64,000 nucleotides of DNA from Theocolax elegans (Eukaryota; Arthropoda; Insecta; Hymenoptera; Cerocephalidae): assembly GCA_026168455.1 (NCBI GenBank), contig CM047425.1, positions 9,956,001 through 10,020,000 of the forward strand, given 5' to 3'. Positions 1-11,775 of this stretch are shown here, one piece after another (position 1 is the stretch's first letter; every line of letters begins with the position of its first letter). Below the pieces are notes generated by a model, which was not told the DNA's origin, searched no databases, and worked only from the letters and a program-made list of their open reading frames with translations. Made by a program: the position numbers and the translations under genes.

Positions 1-770
1 ATTTGAAATACATGATACCATCACCACTTTTTTCAAAATTATCTTCTCCATATTAAAAACTACTTAAACATTAAAATAAATTATTCTCAATTTACAATGC
101 ACCATTTCTCCAAAAAACGAAAAAAAGATAAATCATCGAAACGACTGCAACATCGTTTGAAAAACGAAAACACCGAGGTACACAACACGAGCGATAGGTC
201 AAAAAAAAAGAGAGAGCGATAGAAAAACAAAAAAGAAAAATCGAACGCGATTCGGAAGTAAATATATACCGATCAGCCGATTTGTCGGTATAAGGATTAT
301 TTGGACAAATCGAACAAGAGAGAGGGAGAGAGAGATAACTGGATGTTGTAGTCGTTAACGCTCGAAGCACGTACACACACACACAGAGTATATATATATA
401 TGTATAGAATGATTCTGATTAGCATGCCAGGGTGTCGAGATAAGCGGCCTACCGTTGCGATGATATAGTCGGTCCGGCCCTGTCTCCTGTATCCGCGACA
501 CCTAACGCCTGATAATATCTTGGTTTACTTCCTACTCCTCTTCGCTCGATCTATCTACCTCGAATTCAAGATATATATATATGTGTGTGTGTATAGTGGC
601 AATCTTGACGATTAAGAAAATGTATATATACGATGCGGCATGTTTGTTTAGATATAGATTTACTATTAATTTGGTTAATGAGGGAAATGATTGTTTTTTT
701 TGTTTATTTAATTGTTGCATTGAGAAAAAAGAGAAAATGAAACGTTTTAGAGGGAAAGTTGAGTAAGATA
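1..770. other. AT-rich non-coding DNA with a GC-richer island at about 240-520
   Basis: No credible coding frame is seen; the minus-strand frame over 92-382 is low-complexity. Within the segment, 240-520 is more complex and GC-richer than its surroundings. It holds a (GA)n run near 318-336, a (CA)n run near 371-385 and a short (TA)n tract. This is the first of a series of similar islands across the window. A regulatory role is inference from composition only. Confidence 0.4.
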
Positions 771-1241
771 AGCCGGATTTGATCGTCGGGTCGGGTTTGA
801 TTTACATGCCGGATTTAAAAAACTATAAAAACAAATGTATGAGTTTATAATTATAGAAAGTACAGTTATCGAATGAAAGATGATATACCGCAAAATTCAG
901 TTTGGAAATGTAAATGTGTATAAGCGGGATTTGATCGTCAGGTCCGTATCAGGTATATCTTTTTGATTTGCGGTGCAGCCAGAAAAAATAAAATAAAAAA
1001 ATGTATCTATGTATATAATAGATTAATCGGTTTTCCCGAACCAAAACTTTACTTTAAAATAAAAAAGTCACATTTTATTTTAAACTACAATTTTGATTCG
1101 GAAAAACCGATAAATATATTATACATTTTGGCATATATTATGTACATAGTACCGAACGTTAAATTAGTTTTTATATAAAAAAGTGTCTATTTACAATTAT
1201 ATAAAACTTCAAACAATTTGGCCGGGTTTGATCGTCAGATA
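771..1241 (+). repeat. Three spaced copies of a GATCGTC-containing repeat
   Basis: The word GGATTTGATCGTCRGGTC or a close variant appears three times, with GATCGTC beginning at 781, 933 and 1230. The spacings are about 152 and 297 bases, roughly one and two units of 150. The DNA between has diverged, so this looks like a decayed tandem array in which one unit has lost the word. Confidence 0.5.
1098..1190 (+). repeat. Dispersed repeat, copy 1 (second copy near 19,782)
   Basis: A stretch with CCGATAAATATATTATA, then CCGAACGTTAAATTAG and a poly-A/T tract, recurs with the same word order at 19,782-19,860. Two copies 18.7 kb apart indicate an old interspersed element. Boundaries and class are unknown. 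Confidence 0.4.
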
Positions 1242-2240
1242 TATATTATGCTGCTTACTTACAATCAGAATCCAATAAAAAAATAATTTGTATTAACAGA
1301 AAAAACTTTTATCGAAAAGAAATACAAATTAGATAGCCGTTTTGTACGTTAGTTTGGTTCAGATCAGGCACGTAATATTTTCTATATTTACTGTCCAGAT
1401 TTAATAAAAATGAATATTTATCAGTTTACGTTTATAAAAATGATAAATTATTAAATGATACAAAATCTATAATGACGCTTTCAAGAAAACGTAAAAAATA
1501 AGGCTCACCGGATTTTATCCAGCATGTAACAGTTATTAGTTAATGTCTGGATTTAAGATCCATCCATGAGATTAAAATATTTTTTACACTTCTTTATATT
1601 TATTATATTATTTTAAATATTATTTTTAATTAAGAGCAAATGGCTTTCGTATAACTGTTCAAAATTATAACAAGAACATAAATATTTGAGTATATAAACA
1701 ATTTAAAAACTTCATACAATTTACCAAGAAATCCATACATTTTACCATAGATTTTGTGTAAAAAGTGTTAGACATTAGAAGACCGAGAATCGAATGAGGG
1801 TCATATTGTTACCGAAAATCAATAACTACTCAGAATTTAGTAGGTTTGAAATATGAAATATATGAAAAACAGTAAGTATTTAATAAATATTAAGGTTAGT
1901 AAATAAGGACCAGATCTTGACCCAAATAAAAGCCATACTTATACCGTAAATCGATACCTTCAACAACTCTATATTTTTTACCAAATGATTTGGAAGTATC
2001 TAAGTATTGATTAATTACACCTCAATAACTCAACAGGTTCGGTAATAAATTATCCAATGACTCATAAATATTAACAAAATCTTAAGGTTGTCAAATCAGG
2101 TCCATATTCTGACGACACTTCCAATATATCTTCACTCATAACAAAAATATCGATTCATCCGATTGTTCGATCTTTAAACTATACATCTACCATCGTCCTT
2201 TAAAAAGTCAAGGGAGCTTTTATCAGAAGTGCCCGTTCTA
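1242..2240. other. AT-rich DNA, nothing recognised
   Basis: Simple AT-rich sequence with no open frame of note, no inverted repeat that I can see and no RNA gene. Confidence 0.5.
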
Positions 2241-2480
2241 CAAAAAAAAAGAAAAAAGAAACATCCTTTGTGTCCTTTGTCTCATATATACCTTCCTGAA
2301 ACGTAAGAACACGTGGAATCTCGATATTCCGTGCGGTGCAACTTCACACAAAGTTACCCATACACACAGACACATGTCCTTATAATCCTGAGTACAATCA
2401 ACGTTGCCATTGAGAAACCAAGATGATTGTCACGTCAGACTTGGACTTTGTCATCGTAGACATTTCCTTTGCCAAAGCTT
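2241..2480. other. Complex island (candidate non-coding functional element)
   Basis: About 240 bases of mixed composition between AT-rich flanks, with a short CA-rich patch near 2361-2374. There is no coding signal in either strand. It belongs to the island series by composition and spacing; function unknown. Confidence 0.3.
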
Positions 2481-3944
2481 TGCCCCTTTGAGCTTTCGAA
2501 CGTTCAGACAATAATACCAGACGTCTTCTTCTTTCTCTTCTTACGTCTTTTACTTCCTCTCTATATTTCTCAAGAAACGCAACAGTTTTTTTCTTTTCCT
2601 CCTCGATCGCGAAATTATCGTTTTGTAAACAATTACACTTTTTTTTTCTTTTTCGGTATAATTTTCTTATTTTTTTCTTTAGCTAATCTATCTTTAGAAA
2701 ATTTTTCTATTATTCCGCGTTTTATTGTTCTTGAATATTTGGAGAGTTTCGGTACTTTGATCAATTAGCGTCGCGAGATTGCACACTTTTACCAATTTTT
2801 CAATTGTGCTTAAGTACTCCAAACTAATTAAATTTTACACAATGTTTTATACGGGATCGGCGGTCTATATCCATTGAATTCCATTCGAATTAATTAACTG
2901 GAGTTAGTAAGAGTGCATCTGGAAATTTTACCTTGTCGGTTATTGTTTGCAAAAAGAAAAGGGACGGATGCACTGAATTGGGTGTATTTGATCTAGAAAG
3001 AATTTTTTAAGAAGGAGATAAAGTAACTTTAATTTTTTTTTACATTGTTGGTTGAATTGAAGAATTGTATTCTTATATGTATTTGAAGCACTTATGTATG
3101 TGTGTCGGGTCGATTTTGTATCTCAAGTTATTTCAAACTTGATTATAAAATAAGAATGTTGATTACTGACTTTAGATAATTTCGAATTTAATGCTTAGAT
3201 GAAGACAAAATTGAAATGGCATTATTTAGATTTGGATTTAGATTTTCTTTCATATTTCAAATATTGTCAATTCCATTTGGAGTGATTTCAAAATTGATTT
3301 TACACTACAGACTATTTAAGATTTGAAATTTCAATTAGTTACGTACTTGTTGTCATACTTCAAATAGTGTCAACTTTAATTTGAAATAATTTCAAAATTG
3401 ATTTTAATTATTAACTGATATAAGTTTATTTCTAATTAAATGAGATTACAAAATTGTATTAGAATTTGACAGCTGATGCAGTTTGATGATAACTTTTTAT
3501 TGCTTTTAATTATATCGCTCAATGGTTTCTATTACCTTTTTTTAAATTATAGTTAGTATCAATTCCTTGAAATGATAATTTTATAAAATATTGATTAACA
3601 AGATCTATAAGTGCATTAGATGTTTAAGAAAAATTTAATAAATATATTTGCATTATTTTGACTTTTTGATATTTTTTTTATTTTAAATAACTTTTTACCA
3701 AAGTGTAGGCCAATAATATCTTTAAAATCATTAGAAAGCAGTTGACTGAAAGTATTTTTTAAACTTTGACATAAGTACATGATATATCAATTTGGACATG
3801 TAGTTTGTGTACACTTGTTTTTGAAATTAAGAATTTTATCTCGGGTGGATAGATTCTATAGAATATTTGCAGAAAAAATTATATTTGATGTTATTTAATA
3901 ATAGTTGACATATTTTGTGATTAATACTTTTAAAACTTTCTATT
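2481..3944. other. AT-rich DNA with degenerate TTTCAAAT words
   Basis: Pyrimidine-rich to about 2700, then AT-rich. From about 3080 to 3470 words such as ATTTCAAA and AATTTCAAATTGATT recur irregularly, resembling the longer array at 15.6-16.8 kb. No gene seen. Confidence 0.4.
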
Positions 3945-4545
3945 TTTGAGAAAAATTGAAAGTACTCACTTTTTGAGGTTAGAATAACTGTTGAAGTAAT
4001 TGTTTCTAACACTTTTTATCTCTCTTCTGGTAAAGATTTCCAGCCTTTACCAAACACTTGGTGCATTTTAAAATTTTAGCCAGACTAGTTGACGTAAAAT
4101 GCTCTATACAAATATGACATATTTTAGGCACAGACTGGAAATGTTTGTCAGAAAAAATTTTTTAGATGCTAAAAATAATTTGTTTAATAGTCATTCTAAC
4201 CTCAAAAAGTGAGTTGTTTCACATTTTTTTCAACAACAGCTGTATTTACACCGATTTATCTCAAAATTTATCAACTTTTACTATATAACATTACATGTAA
4301 CATTGATTGCTAATATTCTCCAAAATTTATCCTTTTGGGTTGGAATTCTTAATCTCATGGTCAATGACTAGTAAATTAAAGGTCAATATTTATGTTGAAA
4401 ATAAGATGATCACGCCATAATCGATTTTTTTTCATTCAACAATCTGAAAAAAAGCTTGAAGTAATACCTTTCTAATGGTCTGTAGTTTATAATTTGCCCG
4501 CAGTTTTGTAAAGAGTTATTAGTAATTCAAAGAATTGAAGACATT
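3945..4545. mobile_element. Decayed fold-back element family A, arms in right-left order
   Basis: 3945-4110 matches the right-arm end of the fold-back element at 10,333-11,331 (CACTTTTTGAGGTTAGAATAACT, then a GCATTTTAAAATTTT block and a degenerate terminus). 4110-4545 matches its left arm (CTAACCTCAAAAAGTGA, then CAACTTTTACTATA, then GGTCTGTAG). Divergence is clearly higher than in the 10.3-kb copy. The arms are in the order right end then left arm, the same junction type seen at 11,190-11,775. No coding capacity. Confidence 0.6.
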
Positions 4546-4559
4546 TATTTTTAAATTAC

Positions 4560-5160
4560 ATGTTAAATTCCGAAACGAAAAAAAAATTCACCCAAAAATT
4601 ATCTGATGATCGACAACGACGCGATAACAGATATACAACTCCCGACAAATTCGTCGTCGGTCCATATTCGGTATATATATATATAGACGAGCTTTCGACA
4701 ACAGTAAGAAAGTTTAACGATCCCGACAATAACCGAGGACAATATAACGATATAGTTCGATCCTGCTCCCTCTCTCTATATCTATATCCAACGAGAGGAA
4801 TCCAAAAAGAGACGTATAGCGAATGAACATAGAGAGAGAGGCAGGAAATTTCTCGTATATACGGTATAAAGTTCGTTTCCGGGATGGACGTAGCCCCGCA
4901 ATAGTGACAAAGGGATAGGCCCCTTTTACTCCCATGCACCTGCATGGCTTTAACTCGCGAGCGTTTAAACTTCATCGTTATGTGTTTCAACTCTCATCTC
5001 TCTTTATACATATATATATAGTCGCATTGGTCTATATACATCTATCTCTCTTTCTCTTCTTCGTAATCTTTGTTCTTCTCGTCTGTATGTATATATGTAC
5101 GTGGAAAACTTTTACGTGGAAACCAATTTTTCTTCCCTCTCTCTCTTTTTTAAGTATCTT
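4560..5160. other. Complex island with TA, GA and CT tracts
   Basis: A GC-richer stretch with clustered CG dinucleotides up to about 4980, a (TA)n tract near 4672-4684, GA-rich runs near 4830 and pyrimidine-rich DNA from 4990. Open frames of up to 144 codons exist on both strands, but they overlap one another and are low-complexity, so I do not call a gene. Candidate regulatory DNA or non-coding exon by composition only. Confidence 0.35.
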
Positions 5161-6064
5161 TTTTTCTTTACGTTGAATTTAAAAGAGTTAATTTAATTTT
5201 TTTTACCGATTTTTTTCTTTTTTCGCAGTATATGAGTGAATTCGTGAATTTTAAGTGTATACGTGTGGGGTTCGAGTTGAAAAATTATGTATTGTTGTTG
5301 ATTTTATTGTGTCTTTTTAATTGTAAAGGAATAATTGATGATTTTTTTCAAGTACATATTGGTTTATTGAATTTTGTTTTGTAAGTTCGTATTTTAGTTT
5401 AACATTGTTATTTAAATATTGGAGTTTAGTCGGGCAAGACTGATGAGTTGTCTTGCACATGTTACGAAACGATTTTTTTTACTTTTTTTAATTACAATGA
5501 TGTTTTATAAAATAATAATTAAATTAAAAGGATAAAAACAAGCGATTAGAAATTTTCATAAATAATATATGTGTAATAACTGAGAAATATTGATTATATA
5601 TATTCGTTTATTTATCCCGATCGGTAAAAATTCAAATTTCCCGCGATTGATGTTCAAATTTTTTTTATATAGCTATATTTTTATTTAGTTTATTATAAAC
5701 AAATTATTTCTCAAAATTTTTTACACACAAATTCAGATTTTTAAGTAAATTTTAAACAGTTGATTAACATAATTTCTGTTATAAATCGGCGTACGGATAA
5801 TTTATAAAGTTTAAGAATTTACATTTTTTAAATTTTGATTTTCAAAAAAATAGAATAGCTTTAAAACTCTGTTTAAATTTTATTACAAAGTTTTTAAATT
5901 TATAAAAAATTTTGAATTTTTAAAAGTGCAAAAAAATCTAGAATTTTAGGAGTCAATAACGGATTCACCATATTATATAGCCAGTTTATGGTAATCTCAT
6001 TCATGATCGTTTCAAAGAAATCTAGAAACATATAGAAAACTAGAAATTTTGATATCGAGTTTTT
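5161..6064. other. AT-rich DNA, nothing recognised
   Basis: Very AT-rich with many poly-T and poly-A runs and no gene, RNA or mobile-element signature. Confidence 0.5.
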
Positions 6065-6260
6065 GAACGGCACTTTTAAGAGTTATTTGTAATACATCCA
6101 TTCTCATGAAAATCGAGGATTTTGACTTGAGTGAGATTATTTTTGGCCATCAATTACGAACTTATTCGCAATTTATTGTTGAAACAGCAACCAATTTTCG
6201 AACGACCTTCAAGAACTATTTCTAATCCATTCGCTCTAATGAAAATCGAGGATTTTGAGA
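6065..6260 (+). repeat. Two-copy direct repeat, about 134-bp period
   Basis: The block ending ATGAAAATCGAGGATTTTGA occurs at about 6065-6125 and again at about 6199-6258. Both copies start with GAACG and share intervening words. Read-through of this repeat creates the short frame at 6131-6388, which I do not regard as a gene. Confidence 0.6.
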
Positions 6261-6370
6261 TTATAAATACACAACTCCAATACTCTACCTACAAAAAAAT
6301 TCCCAAAAAAAACTGTGGACCTCGACAAATTCGAATTTTTTTTAAATTCCTTAACTATACAGGCAAGTGC

Positions 6371-6782
6371 ATAGCACGAGACAAATAAAGATATAGAGAG
6401 AACGGTACCTCGAGTACGTTTGCGAAGATAGTCGGATATTCTATTAGGGACTTAGGAATAGCGAGACGTCCGAACTTAAGAGCCTCGACCGGATTTGCCC
6501 AACTATTCACGGGAAATTAGTCGGCAACACACACCCACGCACACACACAGTGTCGTCCCCAAGGCGTCTGCCCTCTGACCTTTAGCCTATCCCTCTCCGA
6601 GTGTATATGTGTATGTATATATGTATGGGATTGCGTAGGTAACGGTCTTTAGCAGAGTAGGTAGCTTGTCGCGTTGGGATATTGCACTCTCGGTACCTTG
6701 TTGCGACGCGTTAAGCCGACATTCGAGTTAGTATATATACCAACAGTCGAACACTCGATTCGAACATCATTCTTTTATATGT
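6371..6782. other. Complex GC-richer island
   Basis: About 400 bases with many CG dinucleotides, a CACACA patch at about 6527-6549 and a GTATATGTGTATG patch near 6602, between AT-rich flanks. No supported coding frame. One of the clearest islands of the series. Confidence 0.4.
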
Positions 6783-6804
6783 ATGTGTGTGTGTGTGTGT
6801 GTGT
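6783..6804 (+). repeat. (GT)n microsatellite
   Basis: An uninterrupted GT dinucleotide tract of about ten units, directly right of the preceding island. Confidence 0.9.
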
Positions 6805-7020
6805 TTATACAACTTTTTTTTCGTTTATTTATTTATTTATTTGATAAGGTCGTACAGATTGTGCGTGAGCATGATTTTTTTTCGTTCAGATTGAATAAAG
6901 ATTTTAAAATTAGTTATTGGGATTATTTTTGCACTTTTTTAGGCAGTTTATATACAGTTGAATTAATTGTATTTATTAATTGTAGAAATAATTTGATAAT
7001 ATATGTGTGTTTGTATTTTT

Positions 7021-7480
7021 TGATACCGCTATTGAGTATCAATTGAGAATTTTCAGGTTAGGTGGAATCGAAATTTGCATTATTTTTTGTGTTTTATTTT
7101 GCTTAAAAGTACGAGTGAATTAAATTAAAAAAGAAATAATGTTTGAATGTGTATATTTTCTTTTACAGAATTGAGGTTATGTAAAATCATTTTTGGCTTA
7201 TTTTTTGTTTTTTCTACTTAGTGTATGTAATTAGATACGTTGAAAAATAAATTTGTATAATGGCTATATATACCTATATGTGTGTGTTTGTTTTTATAAT
7301 ATTGAGATTATGAATTAAGAATTTTGAGGTTAGGAAGAATCATATTTTTTTAACTTTTGCGTTTTCTTGTATTAAACGTATAGGGTTGAATTAATTGTAA
7401 AATAAAGATAATGTCTATATGTGTGTTTTTTTATAAGATCGAAAGTAAAATTGAGAATTTTGAGGTTAGGTAGAATCATT
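7021..7480 (+). repeat. Degenerate array carrying GAATTTTGAGGTTAGG words
   Basis: Related words (ATTTTCAGGTTAGGTGGAATC, GAATTGAGGTTATG, ATTTTGAGGTTAGGAAGAATC, ATTTTGAGGTTAGGTAGAATC) occur near 7054, 7171, 7330 and 7457. They are spaced about 117-160 bases, each followed by an ATC and a T-rich run. Further single copies lie near 8807, 9250, 10,270 and 14,951. This looks like a decayed tandem array of a 0.12-0.16-kb unit, all in one orientation. Confidence 0.5.
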
Positions 7481-7559
7481 CTAAGGATTATTTAGTTTAT
7501 GGTATAATTTGTGGATTTTTCGTAACTTCTAATCGATTATTTCTTTAGAATTACAATTT

Positions 7560-7805
7560 TTGCTTCATTTATTTATATTTTCTTTTTTTTATTTACTGGG
7601 TTTGTGCCATTTTCTGGCACTTCCTGCCGTTTGTCCCCCGCCTGGAAGACTTCAACAGTATTCACCCACCACCTCTGTGTGGGTGCTTTTTTCCCCACTT
7701 TTTTTTAATCCCCAATCATCTCGCATTTGTCCGGGGTTCTGCCCGAGGGAGAGGGAAACCTGTGAAGCAGGGAAATACTCACAAGAGATGGCCCTGCCCG
7801 AGTAG
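7560..7805 (+). other. GC-rich stretch with an 81-codon open frame, unrecognised
   Basis: From about 7610 the composition becomes pyrimidine- and GC-rich, unlike its surroundings, and an ATG-started frame runs from 7560 to a stop inside the terminal repeat of the next element. The first 20 residues are hydrophobic, but the upstream codons lie in ordinary T-rich DNA. I do not recognise the peptide. It may be debris of an autonomous transposon, or chance. Confidence 0.15.
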
Positions 7806-8612
7806 AAATTCTAACCAGGCCGCCTGAATTAGAAAACAGGGCCTGAAAAGGCCGCCTGTTAAGGGCCGGGCTACGAATGTAATGGAATTCAAGTCAGGGC
7901 CTAATTTTGTTAGTTCGGATGTGACGTTAATAAAAGTATCTATAAAAGGTAGCCTGGGAGATTATTCTATAACTGTATCACTAAATGAAATAGGTGATAT
8001 AAAGCATCTCGGCCAATCAAAAAGTTTCTTTAAACAGAAATTTTTGTATGTCACCATCGATACAGTTACAGAATCAGGCCCCTGTCAAGGGCCGGGATAC
8101 AAATGTAATCGAATTTAAGTCAGGATCTAATTTTGTCAATTCCAATGTGAGGTTAGTAGTAGTATCTACAAATTATATAGTACTGTATATCAATTTTCAG
8201 GTTAGAATTTTATCAAGAGTATTTTATAAATATAAAATGAGTAAAAAAATTGATCATGCTCAGAAGTTTTTGCTAAGAGTTCGAAGGTATCGGTTGAAAA
8301 GGAAAATACAATATCAGTGTCAAGAAATTAAATCTGATACTGAAGTAAATTATCAGTATCAAATAAGTAATTTATAGGTTAAAAATAAAAATGTGAGTAT
8401 GGTAATGAATGCATCTAGTTTTTACTACTAATTAAGTGCCTTAATACCACCTGATCATACCCACAAAATAGTATTACATAAAACAGGCCCTGGTCTCTAC
8501 CCCATTACATTTTTAAAGGCTCTTTATAGGCACCTGTTCAGGGCCTTTTAATATTCGTGAGGTATCTGTGCAGGGCCTTTTTTTGCTTGGAAATCATTTC
8601 TACTCGGGCAGT
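7793..8612. mobile_element. Non-autonomous TIR element, about 0.82 kb, with internal duplication
   Basis: A 16-bp perfect terminal inverted repeat, CTGCCCGAGTAGAAAT, lies at 7794-7809 and, inverted, at 8596-8611. Inside, a block beginning AGGGCCGGG and containing GTCAGG and TAATTTTGT is directly repeated at about 7862-7955 and 8086-8170, and AGGGCCT words recur towards both ends. Short frames here are not convincingly coding. No target duplication is obvious, so the superfamily is unassigned. Confidence 0.6.
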
Positions 8613-9940
8613 GTCTTCGAAATATTCTGTTTGAGTGTCAAAGTCATATTGCATAGGCCATGACACCGAAACAGAACGTTCCACACCTTCCGCTTGCGTT
8701 GTGGAATATGAAAAAACACTTAACCGATCACGAAAGTCGCACGAGAATGGAAATGTATGTGTGCATTTTGTCGGTACAATATCCCAAGTAAAAATAGAAA
8801 ATTTCGAGGTTAGGCAGAATCATTTGGACCAACCTTTTAAGTTACTTAAAATCATCTTAGTTACATGTTTTTCGTAATTTTAGATTGAGTATTCTTTTTG
8901 TGTAACGTTTGTGCAACGTTCAACAACTTTTTTTTTAATTACTAGTCGCGTAACTTATCCCGTTCCTGTTCTAACAAATTATTTTCATAAATGTCTGTGC
9001 ATATTTTTCAATATAATTCTCCTGGTAGATATTGCACATTTTGAGGTTAAACTTAAAGTGATCCTAGTTGCGTGCATTTGTACTTTTTTGGTGATAACAA
9101 TACTTTTCGGTCAATTTCTTTTTATTTACTAATTTTTTTAAAAATTGTCCTACAGACGTGATTTTTTCCAATTACTGATTACATAAAACAAAGTTTTGGT
9201 TACGTTCCTGCTTGTATTTTTATTATATATACTTGGTCGAGATCAAGAATTTTGAGGTTAGGTGAAGCTATAATATAATCAGTTTTATGTGAACACTTCA
9301 TAAAATCTTTTAATTTTACTATGATTTAGAAATATAGAATCAATAAGTAGTAAAATCTGAGTATAGTCAGCCACCTATGATGATGTATAATATGGAATTT
9401 AATATTATAAAATATTCCTAATTTAGTAATAATAATTAAATTCCTTTTTTGTAGATGTCTTGTGATACAATGTTATGAAAAAATGTTTGGAAAAAATATG
9501 ACCTAAACCATTTGGAAAATAAAAAATGGCGATATATAGTTGCAAAATGAAGGTAAGAAATTTTAGTTATTTTACTGCAGAATACAGTTTACAAATAATA
9601 TTCTTAGACACCATACAATTTCTTCCTCATTTATTTTCCAAAAATAAATGAAACATAACGCTTATAGCCGAAATAAACATAAAAATATACTAAGCTCGAT
9701 TACTATACAATACACTTTAAGTCTATATTTTCTTCTAAGTATCATCCCAGTTCTTGCCCATTTATTCCCCAATGAATGCCCATAAAAATTTTTTCCTCCA
9801 AAAAGCTACCACAACACACGCTTTCAAATACACACATATAAAAATCCTAAAAGATCAACTTCATGTATTGTTCCATCCAGGTACAAGCACCACATATAGG
9901 GCAATATGTTTCGATTCTCTTCGGTTAGAATTATGGGGTA
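8613..9940. other. AT-rich DNA with scattered GAGGTTAGG words
   Basis: No gene is seen. Copies of the GAGGTTAG word lie near 8807 and 9250, with a weaker one near 9041, all plus orientation. 8640-8790 is slightly more complex but has no coding or structural signature. Confidence 0.4.
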
Positions 9941-10165
9941 ATTAAATCGCCGACGAAGCCTATTAGCTCTTTCGTCCATACACACACATACAGAGCACAG
10001 AGATCCGGTAGTAATTACCGATTTACCGGAGCACGCAACAACACACTGCCGATCTCACGCGCTTATATATGCGATGTACATATACGCAATCGTCGCTCTG
10101 TGCGGCCAGCCCTGTAATTTCCTAGCACCAAACGACTGATTTGCGCTAGGTGGTTTGATGAGCAC
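9941..10165. other. Complex GC-richer island
   Basis: About 225 bases of mixed composition with several CG dinucleotides and a CACACATACAG patch near 9981. Flanks are AT-rich. No coding frame. Member of the island series. Confidence 0.35.
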
Positions 10166-10299
10166 TCTCGTTTTAGTTGCAGGAGTTTATACGTCATTTT
10201 TTTTGCGGGGCAAACGAAGAATTTATTTATAACGAGTTTTTTTCGGCGATAACCCTGGTAGAAATTTCAAATTTTGAGGTTAGACAAGAAACCATAATT

Positions 10300-10332
<33 letters not shown>

Positions 10333-10333
<1 letters not shown>

Positions 10334-11331
10334 GGGGCTATTCCACGTGAAGTGGTCCGATCAAAATTTTAAAATGCGCCAAATTTTGGGTACACATTGC
10401 AAATGTTTTTCAGAATACACAAAAAAATTTTTAGGTACTGGAATTTATTAGTTCAAAAGTTATTCTAACCTCAAAAAGTGAACTTTTTCCAGTTTTTTTC
10501 AACACCAGCTGGGTTCATCGCTATTTAACTCAAATCTATCAACTTTTACTATAGAACATTATATGTAACATTCGTTGCTAGTTATGTCTAGAATTTATCC
10601 TTCTGGGTTAGAATTTCTAATTTCTAGGTAAATGTTAGATAAACTACATGTCAATATTCAACTTGAAAAAAATCTAACTTCGCCACAATTGATTTTTTTA
10701 TCCAAAAGTCCAAAAGAAAGCTTGGAGCAATACCTTTCAAATGATCTGTAGCATTTTTATGGCCTTCAATTCTGTAAAAAGTTATGATAATTTAAAGAAA
10801 GACGAAATTTTTTTAAAAATTTAAATGGGAAATACCATGTTAATTTTTGTGAATTTTTTGTCTTTCTTTAAATTATCATAACTTTTTGCAGAATTGAAGG
10901 CCATAAAAATGCTACAGACCATTTGAAAGGTATTGCTCCAAGCTTTCTTTTGGACTTTTGGATAAAAAAATCAATTGTGGCGAAGTTAGATTTTTTTTCA
11001 GTTGAATATTGACATGTAGTTTATCTAACATTTACCTTGAAATTAGAAATTCTAACCCAGAAGGATAAATTCTAGAGATAATTAGCAACGAATGTTACAT
11101 ATAATGTTCTATAGTAAAAGTTGATAGATTTTGAGTTAAATAGCGATGAACCCAGCTGGTTTTGAAAAAAAACTGGAAAAAGTTCACTTTTTAAGGTTAC
11201 AATAACTTTTGAACTAATAAATTCCAGAACCTAAAAATTTTTTTGTGTATTCTGAAAAACATTTGCAATGTGTACCCAAAATTTGGGGCATTTTAAAATT
11301 TTGATCGGACCACTTCACGTGGAATACCCCA
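10333..11331. mobile_element. Fold-back (long inverted repeat) element, family A reference copy
   Basis: Two arms of about 0.48 kb, roughly 10,334-10,812 and 10,850-11,330, are near-perfect reverse complements around a short AT-rich spacer. Termini are TATTCCACGTGAAGTGG and its complement. Both outer ends abut (TA)n tracts, suggesting insertion into TA or TATA. No coding frame. A transcript would form a hairpin of several hundred base pairs. The high arm identity implies recent activity or gene conversion. Confidence 0.85.
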
Positions 11332-11356
11332 TATATATATATATATATATATATAT

Positions 11357-11775
11357 GAAGCATTCCACGTCAAGTGGTTCGATCAAAATTTTAAAATGCA
11401 CCAAATTTTATGTACACACTGGAAATGTTTTTAGAAGTTATTCTAACCTCAAAACGTTACATTTGTCAAGTTTTATCAACACCCGCTGTGTTTACAACTA
11501 TTTACCTCAAAATTTATCAACTTTTACTACATAATATTACATGTAACATTCGTTACTAACTATGTCTAGAATTTATCATTCTGGGTTAGGATTTCTAATC
11601 TCAAGGTCAATGTTTCATAAACTATATGTCAATATTGAACTTGAAAAAATGTAACTTCGTAACAATTGATTTTTATTCAACAGTCTAAAAGAAAGCTTGA
11701 AGCAATCCCTTTTAAACAGTCTGTAACTCATTAGTGGCCTTCAATTTTGTAAAAAGTTATGTAATTTAAAGAAAC
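11357..11775 (+). mobile_element. Half copy (left arm only) of fold-back family A
   Basis: Starts GCATTCCACGTCAAGTGG immediately after the (TA)n tract that ends the preceding element. It follows the left arm to about 11,775 in the same orientation, then stops at the arm/spacer boundary. It is more diverged than the neighbouring full copy, with an internal deletion near 11,430. Confidence 0.7.

Noticed and set aside
4556..4990. 144-codon minus-strand open frame, the longest outside the transposons
   Set aside because: It overlaps two other frames on both strands in the same tract, is rich in microsatellite-derived residues (Ser, Tyr, Ile, Arg runs) and has no recognisable domain or splice context.
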